Assembly: GCF_963678635.1 (NCBI RefSeq) | Contig: NC_087062.1 | Coordinates: forward strand, 6,870,193-6,934,192 | Direction of reading: 5' to 3' | DNA length: 64,000 nt | Source of the DNA: Symsagittifera roscoffensis | Lineage: Eukaryota > Xenacoelomorpha > Acoela > Convolutidae | Part shown: piece by piece, positions 29,868 through 41,600 of the stretch | How positions within the stretch are numbered: the stretch's first letter is position 1 | How the letters are laid out: each line of letters opens with the position of its first letter | Notes under the pieces: generated by a model | What the model was told of the DNA's origin: nothing | What the model saw: the letters and a program-made list of their open reading frames with translations, nothing else | The model's database searches: none | Made by a program: the position numbers and the translations under genes

Positions 29868-32065
29868 AGCTTGTTAGGTTGAAAGATGTTAAAAACGTTG
29901 CTCATTAGATTTGGGTGGGCAGTTTTCGAGAAAAGTCAAGCAGTTTCAAAAAACAGAAAATATTTGAAAATTTGACTTTTCCTAGGCTTATAATCACTTG
30001 TGCAAAACAATCAAGACGTAACCGTTTATCTAGTTTAGCTTCCAATAACCCGTTCCATTAATTGGAACGAAAACCTCAGATTTGGGAGGGCAGTTTTCGA
30101 GAAAAGTCAAAAAGTTTCAAAAAACGGCCATTAAATTAGAATTTTGACTTTGCCGAGGGTCATACCTTTTTGTGTAAAACATTTTGGGCATAAATAAATT
30201 ATAGTGGAGCTACCCACAACACGTTTTTTCGATTAAAACTAAAATCTCAGATTTGGGAGGATAGTTTTCTAGAAAAGATAAAGTGTTCAAAAACGGTCAC
30301 AAAATCGAAAACTTGACATTTCGGAGGGTCATAACTTTTTAAGTTAAAAAAACTTAGGTTTAATATTTTAAGCAGCGGAGCTTCCCTCAACCCGAATTAC
30401 TCATTGAAACCATAAACTCAGATTTGGGAGGGTAGTTTCCGAGAAAAGTCGAAAAATTACAAAAAACGGTCAAAAAGTCGTAAATTTGATTTGCCCTAGG
30501 GCCATAAATTTTTGTATTAAAAAATTTATGCGTAACCGCTTGAGCAGGGGAGCTCCTCACAACGCGTACTTTCGACTCAAACTAAAATTTCAGATTTGGG
30601 AAGTAGTTTTCGAGAAAAACCAAAAAGTTTCAAAGAGTGGTCAAAAAAGCTTTCCGCAACCTGCTTTATCCATTGAACCCAAAATCTCAGATTTGGTAGG
30701 GTCATTTTCCAAGAAGTGAAAAAAAAAATTTGGGTCAAAAATCTCCCCACCATACTTTTCAAAGGCTGCAGAAAGTGAGGTAAGATTAAAAGAGATTGGG
30801 TAAGTATGCAAACACACAGGGGAGTGGGCGGACTTCTCATTGGTACTACATTTTTGAAGAGTAATTTTTGAGAAAAACTAATTTTTTTGAAAAAGTTAAA
30901 ATTTTTCCAAAGCGTCATAATTACTTTTTCATAATTTTCATAATACATGAATTTGAACATTTTTTCCAACTACCTTCACAAATCTAAGATTTTGGGTTCA
31001 ATGGATAGAACGTGTTGTGGTAAGCTCCGCTGCATAAGCTTTTACATCCAAATTGTTTTTACACCAAAAGTTAAGACCCTCGAAAAAGTCAACATTATGA
31101 TTTGACCGCTTTTTGAAGCTGGCATGTCTCGAGAACTACTCTGACAAGCCTGTTGTGGTAAGAGCGTGTTGTGGTAAGCTCCGCTGCATAATCGACTACG
31201 CCCATATTTTTTCAAAGGGAACAATTCTCGGAAATGTCAATTATCTGATTTGTTGACTGTTGTTTCTTTTCCTTTTTTCTCGATATCTATCCGGTCAAAT
31301 TTGATACCATAGCTTAAATCGACACGACAGGTTGTTGAAAACTTACCTTTATAATTTGCGGCGCCCAGTTTTTTAAGAACGTTATGACCTTCAAACAGGT
31401 AAAAATTTTGAAATTTTGACCGTTTTTTTTGGAAGTATTTGATTATTATAGTGCCAATTCTCAGTATTTTATCGAGAAACCCGATATTTGGAACCCTATC
31501 TTCGTTAGTGGCCACGTCCTGCTTTTCGCAGAAAAAATCATGATTTTCGACAAGTAAAGTTTTGAATGTTCTCAAAAACTATCCCATTAAATCTGAGATG
31601 AAAAGTTTAATTGAAAGGACCGCGAGAAGTTCTTCTTCAGAAGCGTATTTTCGATTTTGCAAGAGCAATCTTATGTCTTTGGGGAAAACCCAAATATCTC
31701 AAAAGGTTTTTTCTTGCTACTTATTTTAGTAAAGAAACAACTAAATTTTTGAGCGAAGTCCAGTTTTTGAAATAACGCGTTTCATCCCGCATCAGTACTG
31801 CAAATTCACAAAAAAAAATTAATTGCTAACATCCAGCTTTAGCTGGGTTTTAGGTATAATTCATCGAGACATGCAAAAAATTTGGTTCACCTAGTTTTTT
31901 CAACAATTTTCAGTTTTTTAATTGTTTTTTTTTATGATTGTTTTGTATCGCAAGTGGCGCAAAGCTCCACTTCACAGCTGTGCTAGATAAATTTTTAACA
32001 AAATGAGGTAGGTGGTTTGTTGTCGATTGTCTGCTAATTCTAATTTTTATTTTATTTTTGTTATT
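29868..32065 (+). repeat. 2-kb composite repeat, copy B
   Basis: Starts TTGTTAGGTTGAAAGATG. Segment 30407-30966 is nearly identical to 28177-28757 (offset 2230), and after a deletion of about 20 bp the match continues to about 32060 (offset near 2210). Ends with TTTTGTATCGCAAGTGGCGC and CACTTCACAGCTGTGCTAG, the tail hairpin shared with copy A. Confidence 0.75.
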
Positions 32066-35000
32066 TTCTTGGGCTCTCAAAGCTCTCATTTTGCGTTTCT
32101 TCTGCTGCTTCGCCTCAATTTTTGTTGACTCATTTGCTACTTTTGCTAAAATTAACAAGTTTTGTCGTCACAGATGAAGGTTTTTAGCTGTGCCTTGAAA
32201 ACAGTTAAGCGTAAAATTTACGTTGTCTCAGCAGAAAAATCATTTTTGTACAGGGTCCGATTCTGGGAGTATAGCTAATAAGTTTTTTTCAAAAATATTG
32301 TTTCAGGTAGAAATTTTTTCGTTAGTATTGTGTAGCACAAAACAAGAGTAGAAGGTTGTTTTGTAAGTTGCGTTAAAAGTTATTCATAGAAGGTCGCTTA
32401 ATAAGACCATCTAAAAACATCATTTTTTTTTGGAAAAAAAAAGTTGGTTAGTTTTTGGCGCGCTGTGATGTGACGAACGAAACGAAAAATTATAACTCTG
32501 AGTTTTTAGGTAGCCATACTTGATCTTATTGAAAAGAATTTTAAATAGCAAACAAAAGCAATTTTTTCCACATTGATTTATCTTGAAAATTTCTTGTTGT
32601 TGACAGGAAGCGCTAGTTAAAGTTTCAAAAACCAATTCTTGGCGGCTTAAGTTTTTTTTGTGCCGTTATAATTCTATTATAGTCTATATATTAGGCAAGA
32701 ATTAGCAGAAATTAGGCTAAAAAGCAAGAATTTCAAACCGATTTTGCCCGATCCGGAGTTTTTTTTGGAATTTTCAAAAGTCAAATTGACTGATTCAAGA
32801 CTAAAATGGAATAAATATGATATTTGACTCGCTCAGTTCTCCAATTTGTATTGACACCAGTAATTTGTATGGAGCAAGGATTTAAAACACCCCGGAAGAC
32901 ATAGTGGGAACAACCAACCGCAAGCTTTTTCTTTCTTTGTCGATAGTTTTTTTCAAGGTCTAATTTTTTGAAACCAGGATATAATTTTTTCTCGAAGATT
33001 AGCAAATTATTGCTTTAAACTCTTTCACATTCAATCAATTGTTACAGCAGACTTTATAAAATGATGAATATGTTGATACATTTGCTAATTGCGTGTTTAT
33101 TGAATATCTTTTTTTTTCCGAGGGAAAACTTCAAGGTTAGATAACAATTTTCAGTGTTTGATGAATGTTATTCCCACTGTTTTTTAAATAAAACCCTTAT
33201 AAACTTGAGATTAAATAAATTTTTTGCTTCTTTTTTATGGATACTATTCAGTTTTTGTGTAGAAAACCTCCAAAAGTTTTTAAAAACCCCGATATGTGTT
33301 TGATCCGTAACATCTAGTTGATTGTCTCAATGAAATCTGCAATCACTAAAGAATGATTTAAAATTTTTGGAATCCTTGTTTGATGTATATCACTCCGTTG
33401 ATTGTTTCAGAATTTTTGGAAAACTGGAAAACGTAACTAAGAACCCTTGTAAATATTGAAACCAAGAAATCAATCGGTTGTTTCAACAAAATCTATAAAA
33501 TAATTGATCTGTTATTTAGTTTTCGGGATTTTTGAAGCATAGATCTTAACCATTGTGGATCCCTATACATAGCCAACTAAATACTAATTTTACTACATCA
33601 ATCTATGTATGTATTGGCGTTAATTACTTGCTTATTATTTACTCTTTGCGTGCGCAGTAGTGATAAAAAAAAACACATGTTTTCTTACGAAAAAACCTTT
33701 GTTTTCGTACGAGAAGCATACAATACCTGAAGGTTCCGACTGTCCCTTAACTCATATTGATAGTTTTTGGGAAAGAAAATATTGAAAACCTAAAAATTTT
33801 TGACAATATCAAAAAGTGCAATGTTGAGTCGAACAAATATAATGGGACCAATCCAATTAGCTAGCCTCAATTCAATTTGAACTGATTTTGTTGTGAGAGA
33901 TAATTCGCCACGCATAAATATTTTGCTTCACGCTATCAGAAATGTGAACGAATTCTTCGAACCGCGCATAATTCAGTCCAGAACATGGCCATTTTGGCTT
34001 TTTTCAAACCCACAGAACTTTCCAAAAAATAATTGAAGGCGAAATATCTTTTTAATTTTGAACACAAGAAGTTGATTAGGTATACAAAAATTTTGTTGGA
34101 AACTATTATTTCGATCGGGGAAATGACTGAAGGAAAAACACCGAGCATAAATATCCCGTTTTCTTCGAATGTCGGAACAATAACTTTGAGCTTGATATTG
34201 TGTGTTGGGAAAATTATAGCTGCTAATTGACAATAGTTTTCATATTTTGTGGATTGGTTTTAAAAACGACCGCAGATTCTACGAAGGAAGTTCAAAACAA
34301 TCAGCTTTTTGCCCTGATGCGAGCTCTTTTGTTGATGATACGAGAACAAATAGTAGTTTAAAATCTCGGTGCTTAAAATTACCTCGCACAAACTTCAGAG
34401 GAAACTTATTTTACAGAAACAGAACATAAATTATTGTAGTTGAAATCAATTTAAGTTAAATTTGATTGTTTCAATCAGACCAAAGCCTTCGCTGATCCAG
34501 TTACGCTTTAAACATTCGCAATTTTTGCTGGCAAAGGAAGTTTTGGTTGGCAGTCTGAAATATAAACTTTAAAAGAAAACTGTTTGTTTTGCTTTTTTTT
34601 CAAAAACAAGTAGTACAGGATAAAAGTTGAGCTTTGGAACTCATTAATCTATTGATCGATATAGCAGAAAAAAACTGTGTTTTGTGTGCTTTTTGAATTT
34701 TCAATTAATAAAACTTTCAACTGATTAAGACATGTCTCGGCGACAGTAGTTTCTGGTTCAGGATCAACCGTACAATCTCCCCTCCCTAAGTGACCTACCG
34801 TAGAGTTCCCTGCCACAGCATGTTATAAATCCGAACAATGATTCTGTATAAAATAGACATTTCATACATATGCGCTAATAAAATTGTTTATCATATTTTT
34901 GAAACGGGATTGCGTTTGTATGTTGTTAATTACACAAATTAATGTTTAAATTCTTTTTTCTGTAGTAAAACGGTTAATTTTGAACGAACTTATTCTATAC

Positions 35001-35604
35001 TCAAAATTAGCATTTGAAAAATCCATATCCCCTCCCCTAAATTGATTTGAGGGGAGTTGTACGGTTAATCCCTGGTGCGCCAGGTTACGCTTTTTCTGAT
35101 TGTTTCTTTATGTTGGCTAGTTTTGATATGATAATTTGTTTGTATTTTTTAAGTAGCAGCTCATTTAGTTTGAATTTTGTATATGCGGTTTCTTTTTTAA
35201 GTGTTTTTTTTTTCAATGTGTCTGAGAAATAATTTTTTCATTGTGATTGCCTTAACTAAACTAAAGAATTTATATATTTTTTTAAAAAGGGAATAACTAC
35301 TAGTCACATGTTGTTGGTGGGGTAGACGGAATTGACCAAAAACTACCTGTTTTTTTACAAAATAAACTTCTGTGCAGTTTTCACAAAACCGAGAAAACTA
35401 TTAATTACTCTAGTAAAATACTAGGGCTTTTTTGCACTCCCTCCGACAATTAAATTTCAGAAATACTTTTTTGCTGTCTTAATGAAAAAAAAACTTTGCA
35501 TGGTTAACAACTTAGCTATTGTAAACCCATTTGTTGTCATACCTTGCATCTTATTATCTTGAATTTAGCGATAATAACACGTAGAACAACTAAGACGAAA
35601 GAAA
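32066..35604. other. AT-rich spacer with degenerate repeats
   Basis: No gene supported. A stretch at about 33040-34720 resembles 36250-37200 in order of motifs (TGTTGATACATTTGCT; TTGATCGATATA). An inverted pair (AACCGTACAATCTCCCCTCC near 34767 and its inverse near 35050) marks a small foldback. Confidence 0.4.
34752..35085. mobile_element. small foldback element
   Basis: CAGGATCAACCGTACAATCT on the left and GTTGTACGGTTAATCCCTGG on the right are imperfect inverted ends, each beside a CCCCTCCC or GGGGA patch. Confidence 0.5.
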
Positions 35605-36165
35605 AATAGGAAAAAAAGCCAATAAAAGGCATTCTTTAATCAAAGCATTCTGTGAACAAGTTTTTGTAAACACGTTTTTATAAACCATTTCGCCTCTTTT
35701 CCTTTGCCCCCCACCTGCAAGTTTTTACAAAAAAAAGTTTGTTCACATTGTCCGGCCCTACAACAATTGGCATGCGAACTAATTACGCTATGGCAAACAT
35801 ACTTAGTTGCCAATTTTCCACTGTAAAACCACTAGTCACACCATAAAAATGATGCTGGTGCGAGGTGGGGGAAAAAAGAATAGGAAAAAAAGGAATAGGA
35901 AAAAAGCCAAAAAAGGCATTCTTAAATCAAAACATTCTGTGAACAAGTTTTCGTAAACACGTTCTTATAAACCATTTCGGCTCTTTTCCTTTGCCCCTAC
36001 CTGCAAGTTTTTACAAAAAAGTTTGTTCACATTCTCCGGCCCTACAACAATTGGCATGCGGACTAATTAGGCTATGGCAAACATACTTAGTTGCCAATTT
36101 TACACTGTAAAACGACTAATTACACCATAAAAATGATGCTGGTGCGAGGTGGCGGAAAAAGGAAA
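35605..36165 (+). repeat. tandem duplication, two units of about 285 bp
   Basis: GGCATTCT occurs at 35628 and 35915; GATGCTGGTGCGAGGTGG at 35851 and 36135. Units share CCTGCAAGTTTTTACAAAAA and TTGGCATGCG-ACTAATTA. Related sequence with CATGCGGACTAATTAGGC lies in kinase intron 1. Confidence 0.85.
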
Positions 36166-38155
36166 ACAACCACCAGTTCCACAAAAAGTTAATAGTTCGC
36201 AAGGTTCTGAATCACTCTTTGATTCGTTTCATTCAAAATTTTTTTCAATAGATTGATTTCATAAAAGATGTATCTGTTGATACATTTGCTGAATGACTAT
36301 TTGTTGAATAAAAAAAGTGAAGAAAGTGCGGATGGTGTAAAATTGCAGTTGTTTTTTTATTCAGTCAAATTTTGACTCGTTAATTAAGATCTTCGAACGG
36401 AATTTTTATACCATCAGAAAGATGTTGTTGTCTTGAGATTGATATAAATGCTATTTTTCTTTATTAAGTTATGGGGGTTTGAAAATTGTTAATTTGTCCA
36501 ATTTAGTATAATTAAGGCTTTATATTATGTTCAGATAACACGTGTAAGCGGAGGTTTACATTATTTGTTGATGACTTTGTCAGTTTTATAGACGAAAAAC
36601 TTTTAAACTTTCAATTCTATTAAATCGTAGCCTGTGCATTGATTTGATTCATTTCAATTTGAATAGAAAAAAATCAACTGCTTTAAAAACTATATGAGAA
36701 ACGTATTAATGGGAATATTTAGCAGCCCAAATGATCACAATTTTTGAATTTTTCAATTTTCTGTGGATTTGTTTCAAAAACTACTGCAGGCATTTCAAAG
36801 AAAGGGCGGAATAATTGTCGCTGTTATAATAATCAGAGCATTTTTCTTTTGGATAAGAGCGTTTTTTATACTTTTAATTTCAAAGAAGTTATAATTACTT
36901 TGCTAAAGTTTCAAAACGAAAAACACTTTACAGACACAGAAAGTAAGTTATTTTAGTTTAAATGACTTTGAAATTTTTTCCCTGCTGATCCCATTGCGCT
37001 AAAAACAGTCGCAAATCTTCGTGGGAAAGGAAACTTTGATTGACAATCTGAAACAAAAATTAAAAAATAAAAACTGTTGTCCGTTGCTTTTTCAAAAACA
37101 AGTTGTAAATCATAGAAAATTAGCCATAGAAATCATCATTACATTGATCGATATATCGAAAAACTGTGTTCTGAAAGTCTTTTCACAGGCTTAACTTTAT
37201 TTTTATTAGGTTTTCTTTCTACGAACTATTTATTTTTCGTCAACTATTTTCCTGTTGTTTGGTATTCGATTTCTCTACGATAAAATGGTGTTCAGTTTTG
37301 AAAGTAAGCACTCTATTTTTACTCAAATTTTTAAAAAATCTCTACATTTTCAGAAAATTTTTATGCGAAAACAATTACTCGTTATTTTATTACTATTCTA
37401 TCGGTAAGAAGTTAAGCAACAAGCAGCAAAAAGGCATTTTTACTGTTTTAGATATGTTTTAGTTAAGTTTCTTTCTGTATCACACTCTGTATATTGTCAT
37501 TTCAACACTGATGTTTATATTTCCGCTTATATTTTATCGGCTTTGTGACCTATTTTTGAATATTTTTTGGCGACACATAATTTTTATGCTCCCCACTGGA
37601 TGGCACAAAATGCCGAAAGTCTTAATATAATTTGATAGTTTTTGACAAAAAGAATTTTTTGCGGCTCTTTCGTTTTTTTTTCATTCCGGTTCATGAGTTT
37701 CGGTCTGTCTTATAGGCTTTATTTTGCGTCTTTCGACGGGCAAAGAAAATGAGAGGGGGACTTAATATTTTTTAGTCGTAATATATTTTTTTAAATTTTA
37801 TTCGGCTTCTTTATTTTTTCTTTCGGCCTAATAGGTTTCGGCCTATATTATATTGGCTTAGTGACCTCAATTTTTTCCATTTGACGAGAAAATAAAATTT
37901 TTTGTGTGTGTTTGTTTTGAGTGTGAGTAGGGCTTACTAATTTTTTTAAATCTAAAGTCCTGTTGATATTTTTTTCGTTTTAAATGATTTCTGCTAAAGT
38001 GTTTTTGGCTTTTTTGGCGCTTGGTAAAGTTTTTCCCGATGCTGATTTCACATTCTATTGTCTTGGCCTGTGTTTGTTTCAAAACTAGCCTTATTCATTT
38101 TAATAGTTCTGTTTTTTCAACTTTTTTGATTTTTTTTCCGACTTAGCGGCTTTCC
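36166..38155. other. AT-rich spacer
   Basis: No gene or complete element supported; partly similar to 33.0-34.7 kb. Confidence 0.4.
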
Positions 38156-38208
38156 TTGTTTTGTATCGCAAGTGGTGCGAAGTTCAACTTCGCATCTGTG
38201 TTAAAGTT
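38156..38208 (+). repeat. SINE-type tail hairpin
   Basis: TTGTATCGCAAGTGGTGCG, AAGTTCAACTTCGC and CTGTGTTAAAG match the tails at 29745-29790 and 31945-31990. Confidence 0.55.
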
Positions 38209-38238
38209 TTCCTACACAATATATTCAATATCGAAAAA

Positions 38239-38244
38239 TTTATT
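38239..38244 (-). terminator. polyadenylation signal of the FkbM gene
   Basis: AATAAA on the minus strand, 44 nt after the stop codon at 38288. Confidence 0.55.
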
Positions 38245-38287
38245 GTTAAAACTGCAGGATCATACTAAAATTTTAAAAGTGGTTTGG

Positions 38288-38635
38288 CTATCCTTTTTTC
38301 ATCCATGTTATATCATGAGGCCAATCTATGAAGTCAATTTCCCAAAGAGAGTCGACAATCTCTCCTCCTACGGGAACCGGAAAGTATCCTAGGCTACGCA
38401 TAATATCCAATAATTGAAGCCTGGTTCCATTTGCATCAATTTCCTTGTACAGGTATCTTTGCAATATCAGAACTTCCATTGAAATGAAGGGAACATTGAT
38501 GCTTGATAGGAACTTGAGGCCGCCTTTGATAACTTTGGTCTCGGACCCTTCGCAGTCGATTTTGAGTATTGCTTCCTTGATGTGAAGACGCTGGAAAATT
38601 GGTAGAAGATCGTCTAGCGTCGCAGCTCTTGATGT
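38288..38635 (-). CDS. FkbM gene exon 4: D-x-EG motif and C-terminus
   Basis: Residues 234-348 and TAG. KIDCEGSETKVIKGG carries the family signature; PFISMEVLI is the following strand with its conserved glutamate. Acceptor ATTTTAG. Confidence 0.87.
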   Translation of the reverse strand, partial: TSRAATLDDLLPIFQRLHIKEAILKIDCEGSETKVIKGGLKFLSSINVPFISMEVLILQRYLYKEIDANGTRLQLLDIMRSLGYFPVPVGGEIVDSLWEIDFIDWPHDITWMKKG

Positions 38636-41600
38636 CTAAAATAAAAACCACTGTTCTATTTTTGAGATCTTTGCTTTTCTGAAAAAAAATTGGACAAAAA
38701 GGGCAAAATACGCAGGCGAGCCGAACCCTAGACGCTGAAAAATAGTTTGAGTTTAAGGAGTTTGAGTCAACCTTAACAAAAAAACATATTTTATTCATAT
38801 CATATATACAGTGCTGATTTAAATTATCCGGACAAAACGAACAAAACTTGAATTTTTAAACGCGTTTTTCTCAAATTGAATTAAAATTAGACAAAAAGTG
38901 AAGATAACAAAAGTTGCTTAGAACTTCATCAGAATTAATATGGTGCTATTTTTTCTCCCAAATTCTCAACAAAAATTTTACCCCAAAAATGGGTCATTTT
39001 GGCTTTTTTCAATTAATCAAAAATTACGCTGAAACTACTTTGTTAATTGATAAGAAAATTATATCACAGGAAGCCTCTTACGCAGTTCAACAAAGTTTAA
39101 GAAGGGTTAAATCTTCAAAAACCAGTATAAGAGAAAAAGTTTTCACTTGATAGTCAATAAATGTGATTTTTACTATATAAAACCCAAAATTTTTGCTTAA
39201 AAATAATTTTTAAAAATTTTGCGCAAATTTTTGGAGATTTAACCCTTCGTAAACTTTGTTGAACTGTGTAAGAGGCTTCCTGGGATATAATTTTCTTATC
39301 ATTTAACAAAGTAGTTTCAGCGTAATTTTTGATTAATTGAAAAAAGCCAAAATGACCCATTTTTGGGGTAAAATTTTTGTTGAGAATTTGGGAGAAAAAA
39401 TAGCACCATATTAATTCTGGTGAAGTTCTAAGCAACTTTTGTTATTTTCACTTTTTGTCTAATCTTAACCCAATTTGAGAAAAACGCTTTTGAAAATTCA
39501 AGTTTTGTTCGTTTTGTCCGGATAATTTAAATCAGCACTGTATTAGACTCCCATGACATGTCACAGGGACAGATTTGTGCGGGGTGAACGCTTTTTTTTC
39601 AGGTATTCAACCCCCTCACCAACCAAATGGTCCCCCTTTTGGTATTATTTAATTTTCGGCCGACCAACCCTAATGTTTTTTTTATCAAAAAATACTTACG
39701 TGCAATTTTCTTGACGAATGCGGCTGTATGGCTATCGCGGGACTAGAATTTTTCCAGAATTAGAAACACTCTATGATTAGCATTTTTATTTAACTCGGGT
39801 GACATATCAATTGAGTACAGCATTCCGATTCCGCAAAAAATAATAAAGTTAAGGCAGTTAATAAAGTTAAGGCAGACAAAAATTGATTTTTTGGTCAAAT
39901 CCTTCTAAAAACTGCCCGAAATGGCACTGTTTTCCAAGAATTTGTGACCCAAAAGTTCAAGCCGAAAGGTTCTAGTGTTTTTTGGCTCGGGGAAAATGAA
40001 AAATGATTGACCTAAGAAAGAATCCATTTTGTTAAATATTTGAATAAACAAAAATAACTTTTGATAATTTTAAAATATCAACTCGCTTTGCAATAATCCT
40101 AAGCTCACCTTATTTCCACAATGCTGTTGTGCTTCAACTCTTGTGCCCCCCAAATTATCTTCCTCGGAGTAATCTGTCATTGGCAGTACACACTTGTAAT
40201 GTCTGTCCATTAGAGCCACAGGGTAGAGTCTCACACGATGTTGGAGTAAGTTGAGAAGCACTGATTGCAACAGGTAATTGAAGGTCTCCTTCGTGGGCTC
40301 AAATGTGAACACATCACGACCCAGAAAAGCAGCTGACAAACTAGAAAGTAAAACAATTTGTTGCTATGAGAATGAAGCACAGAAATCGGCAATTTTCCGA
40401 CCAAAAAAATGCTTTCACATTTCAAATCTCAGAGAATTTTTCAAATTTCTGACCTATTCTGGACTGAAAAAAAACGCTCGCAATTTTGGCAGTGACTCTG
40501 GGTCTTGTTAACTATTTCCCCTCCTTTTGGATCATGATAACTATTTCCCCCCTGTTGATGTATTATTTTTGACAACCATTTCTGTATACATGCATTTCAA
40601 AAATGTCAAAAACTAATTGGGTTTTCATTTTCGCGCGTTCTTATTTGTATTACTCACTATTTATATAAAATCTACTTAAAAAAACTTAATTAAATATATT
40701 TTCAGAAAATTGTTTAGAAAATATATTTTCAGAAAATTGCTGCCACAGATAAAATGTGGCAGCCAAAGTTGAATTTCTAAAAAAATAAAAATAGGGGGAA
40801 AAATAGTTAACAAGATCCGAGACCCTAAACAACTTTTTTGCGAAAAGGGGATGATTTTCAAAATTTTTAAAATAAGTTCTTTGATCTAAAACTTGAAAAT
40901 AGCAAAAAAAGAGGCAGTTTATACCGACATTAGTGTTAAAATGTGTGTACCTGAAAGTGCCAACGTGACCTCCGATGTCGACGAAGGCAGCCTTTGGATG
41001 TCGTTCGAATAGGTCAGTAAAGAGAGGCTCCTGAATGAACGTCTCCCATTGGCCAGTCCGGTTGATAGACCCACTCACGTGCTACAAACAAGAACAAATA
41101 TTAACCAATCAAATTGAGACAAGGCAAACAAACGTAAGCAAGGATAATGATTAACTTCTTGCGTTTTTTCTCGAGTCTAATTGGTTAATATAGGGTTTGT
41201 CTACTTTACGGCGGGGGCTATTCTCATGCGCGAAGGACCGAATGAGCGAAAAAACTTGTGAGCGAAAGACCGAAAAAAAATAAGCCGAAAGTCAATTCTT
41301 AAAAAAAAGCAACTGCCATTCAATTTAAATGAATTAAATGAAGCAATATTTTGCTTCTTTCATAACGAAACCCTTGAAATATAAAATTTGTTCGAATTTT
41401 GCGACGGTCAATGACAATTTGAAAATTTTGCATATTTCTGCTGTTTTCATTCTGAATTTCATGATCTTTCTTCACAAGTTATTGGCGTTTTCATAAAATT
41501 TAAGCCTCCAAATGATGTTTCGGAAAATTGAAAAGTAAAACATGGTTGAAGGCATTTTTCATGTTTCTAATTTATGCATTTCAAAAACCGGCTGATATTA

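Noticed and set aside
28256-30969. paired frames of 77 and 130 codons, duplicated
   Set aside because: They lie in the composite repeat, appear in both copies because the DNA is duplicated, and translate to low-complexity sequence.
38436-38798. 120-codon minus-strand frame
   Set aside because: Out of frame with FkbM exon 4, which has the family motifs.
38914-39435. near-identical frames on opposite strands
   Set aside because: Produced by the inverted arms of the Tc1/mariner-like foldback; no transposase motif.
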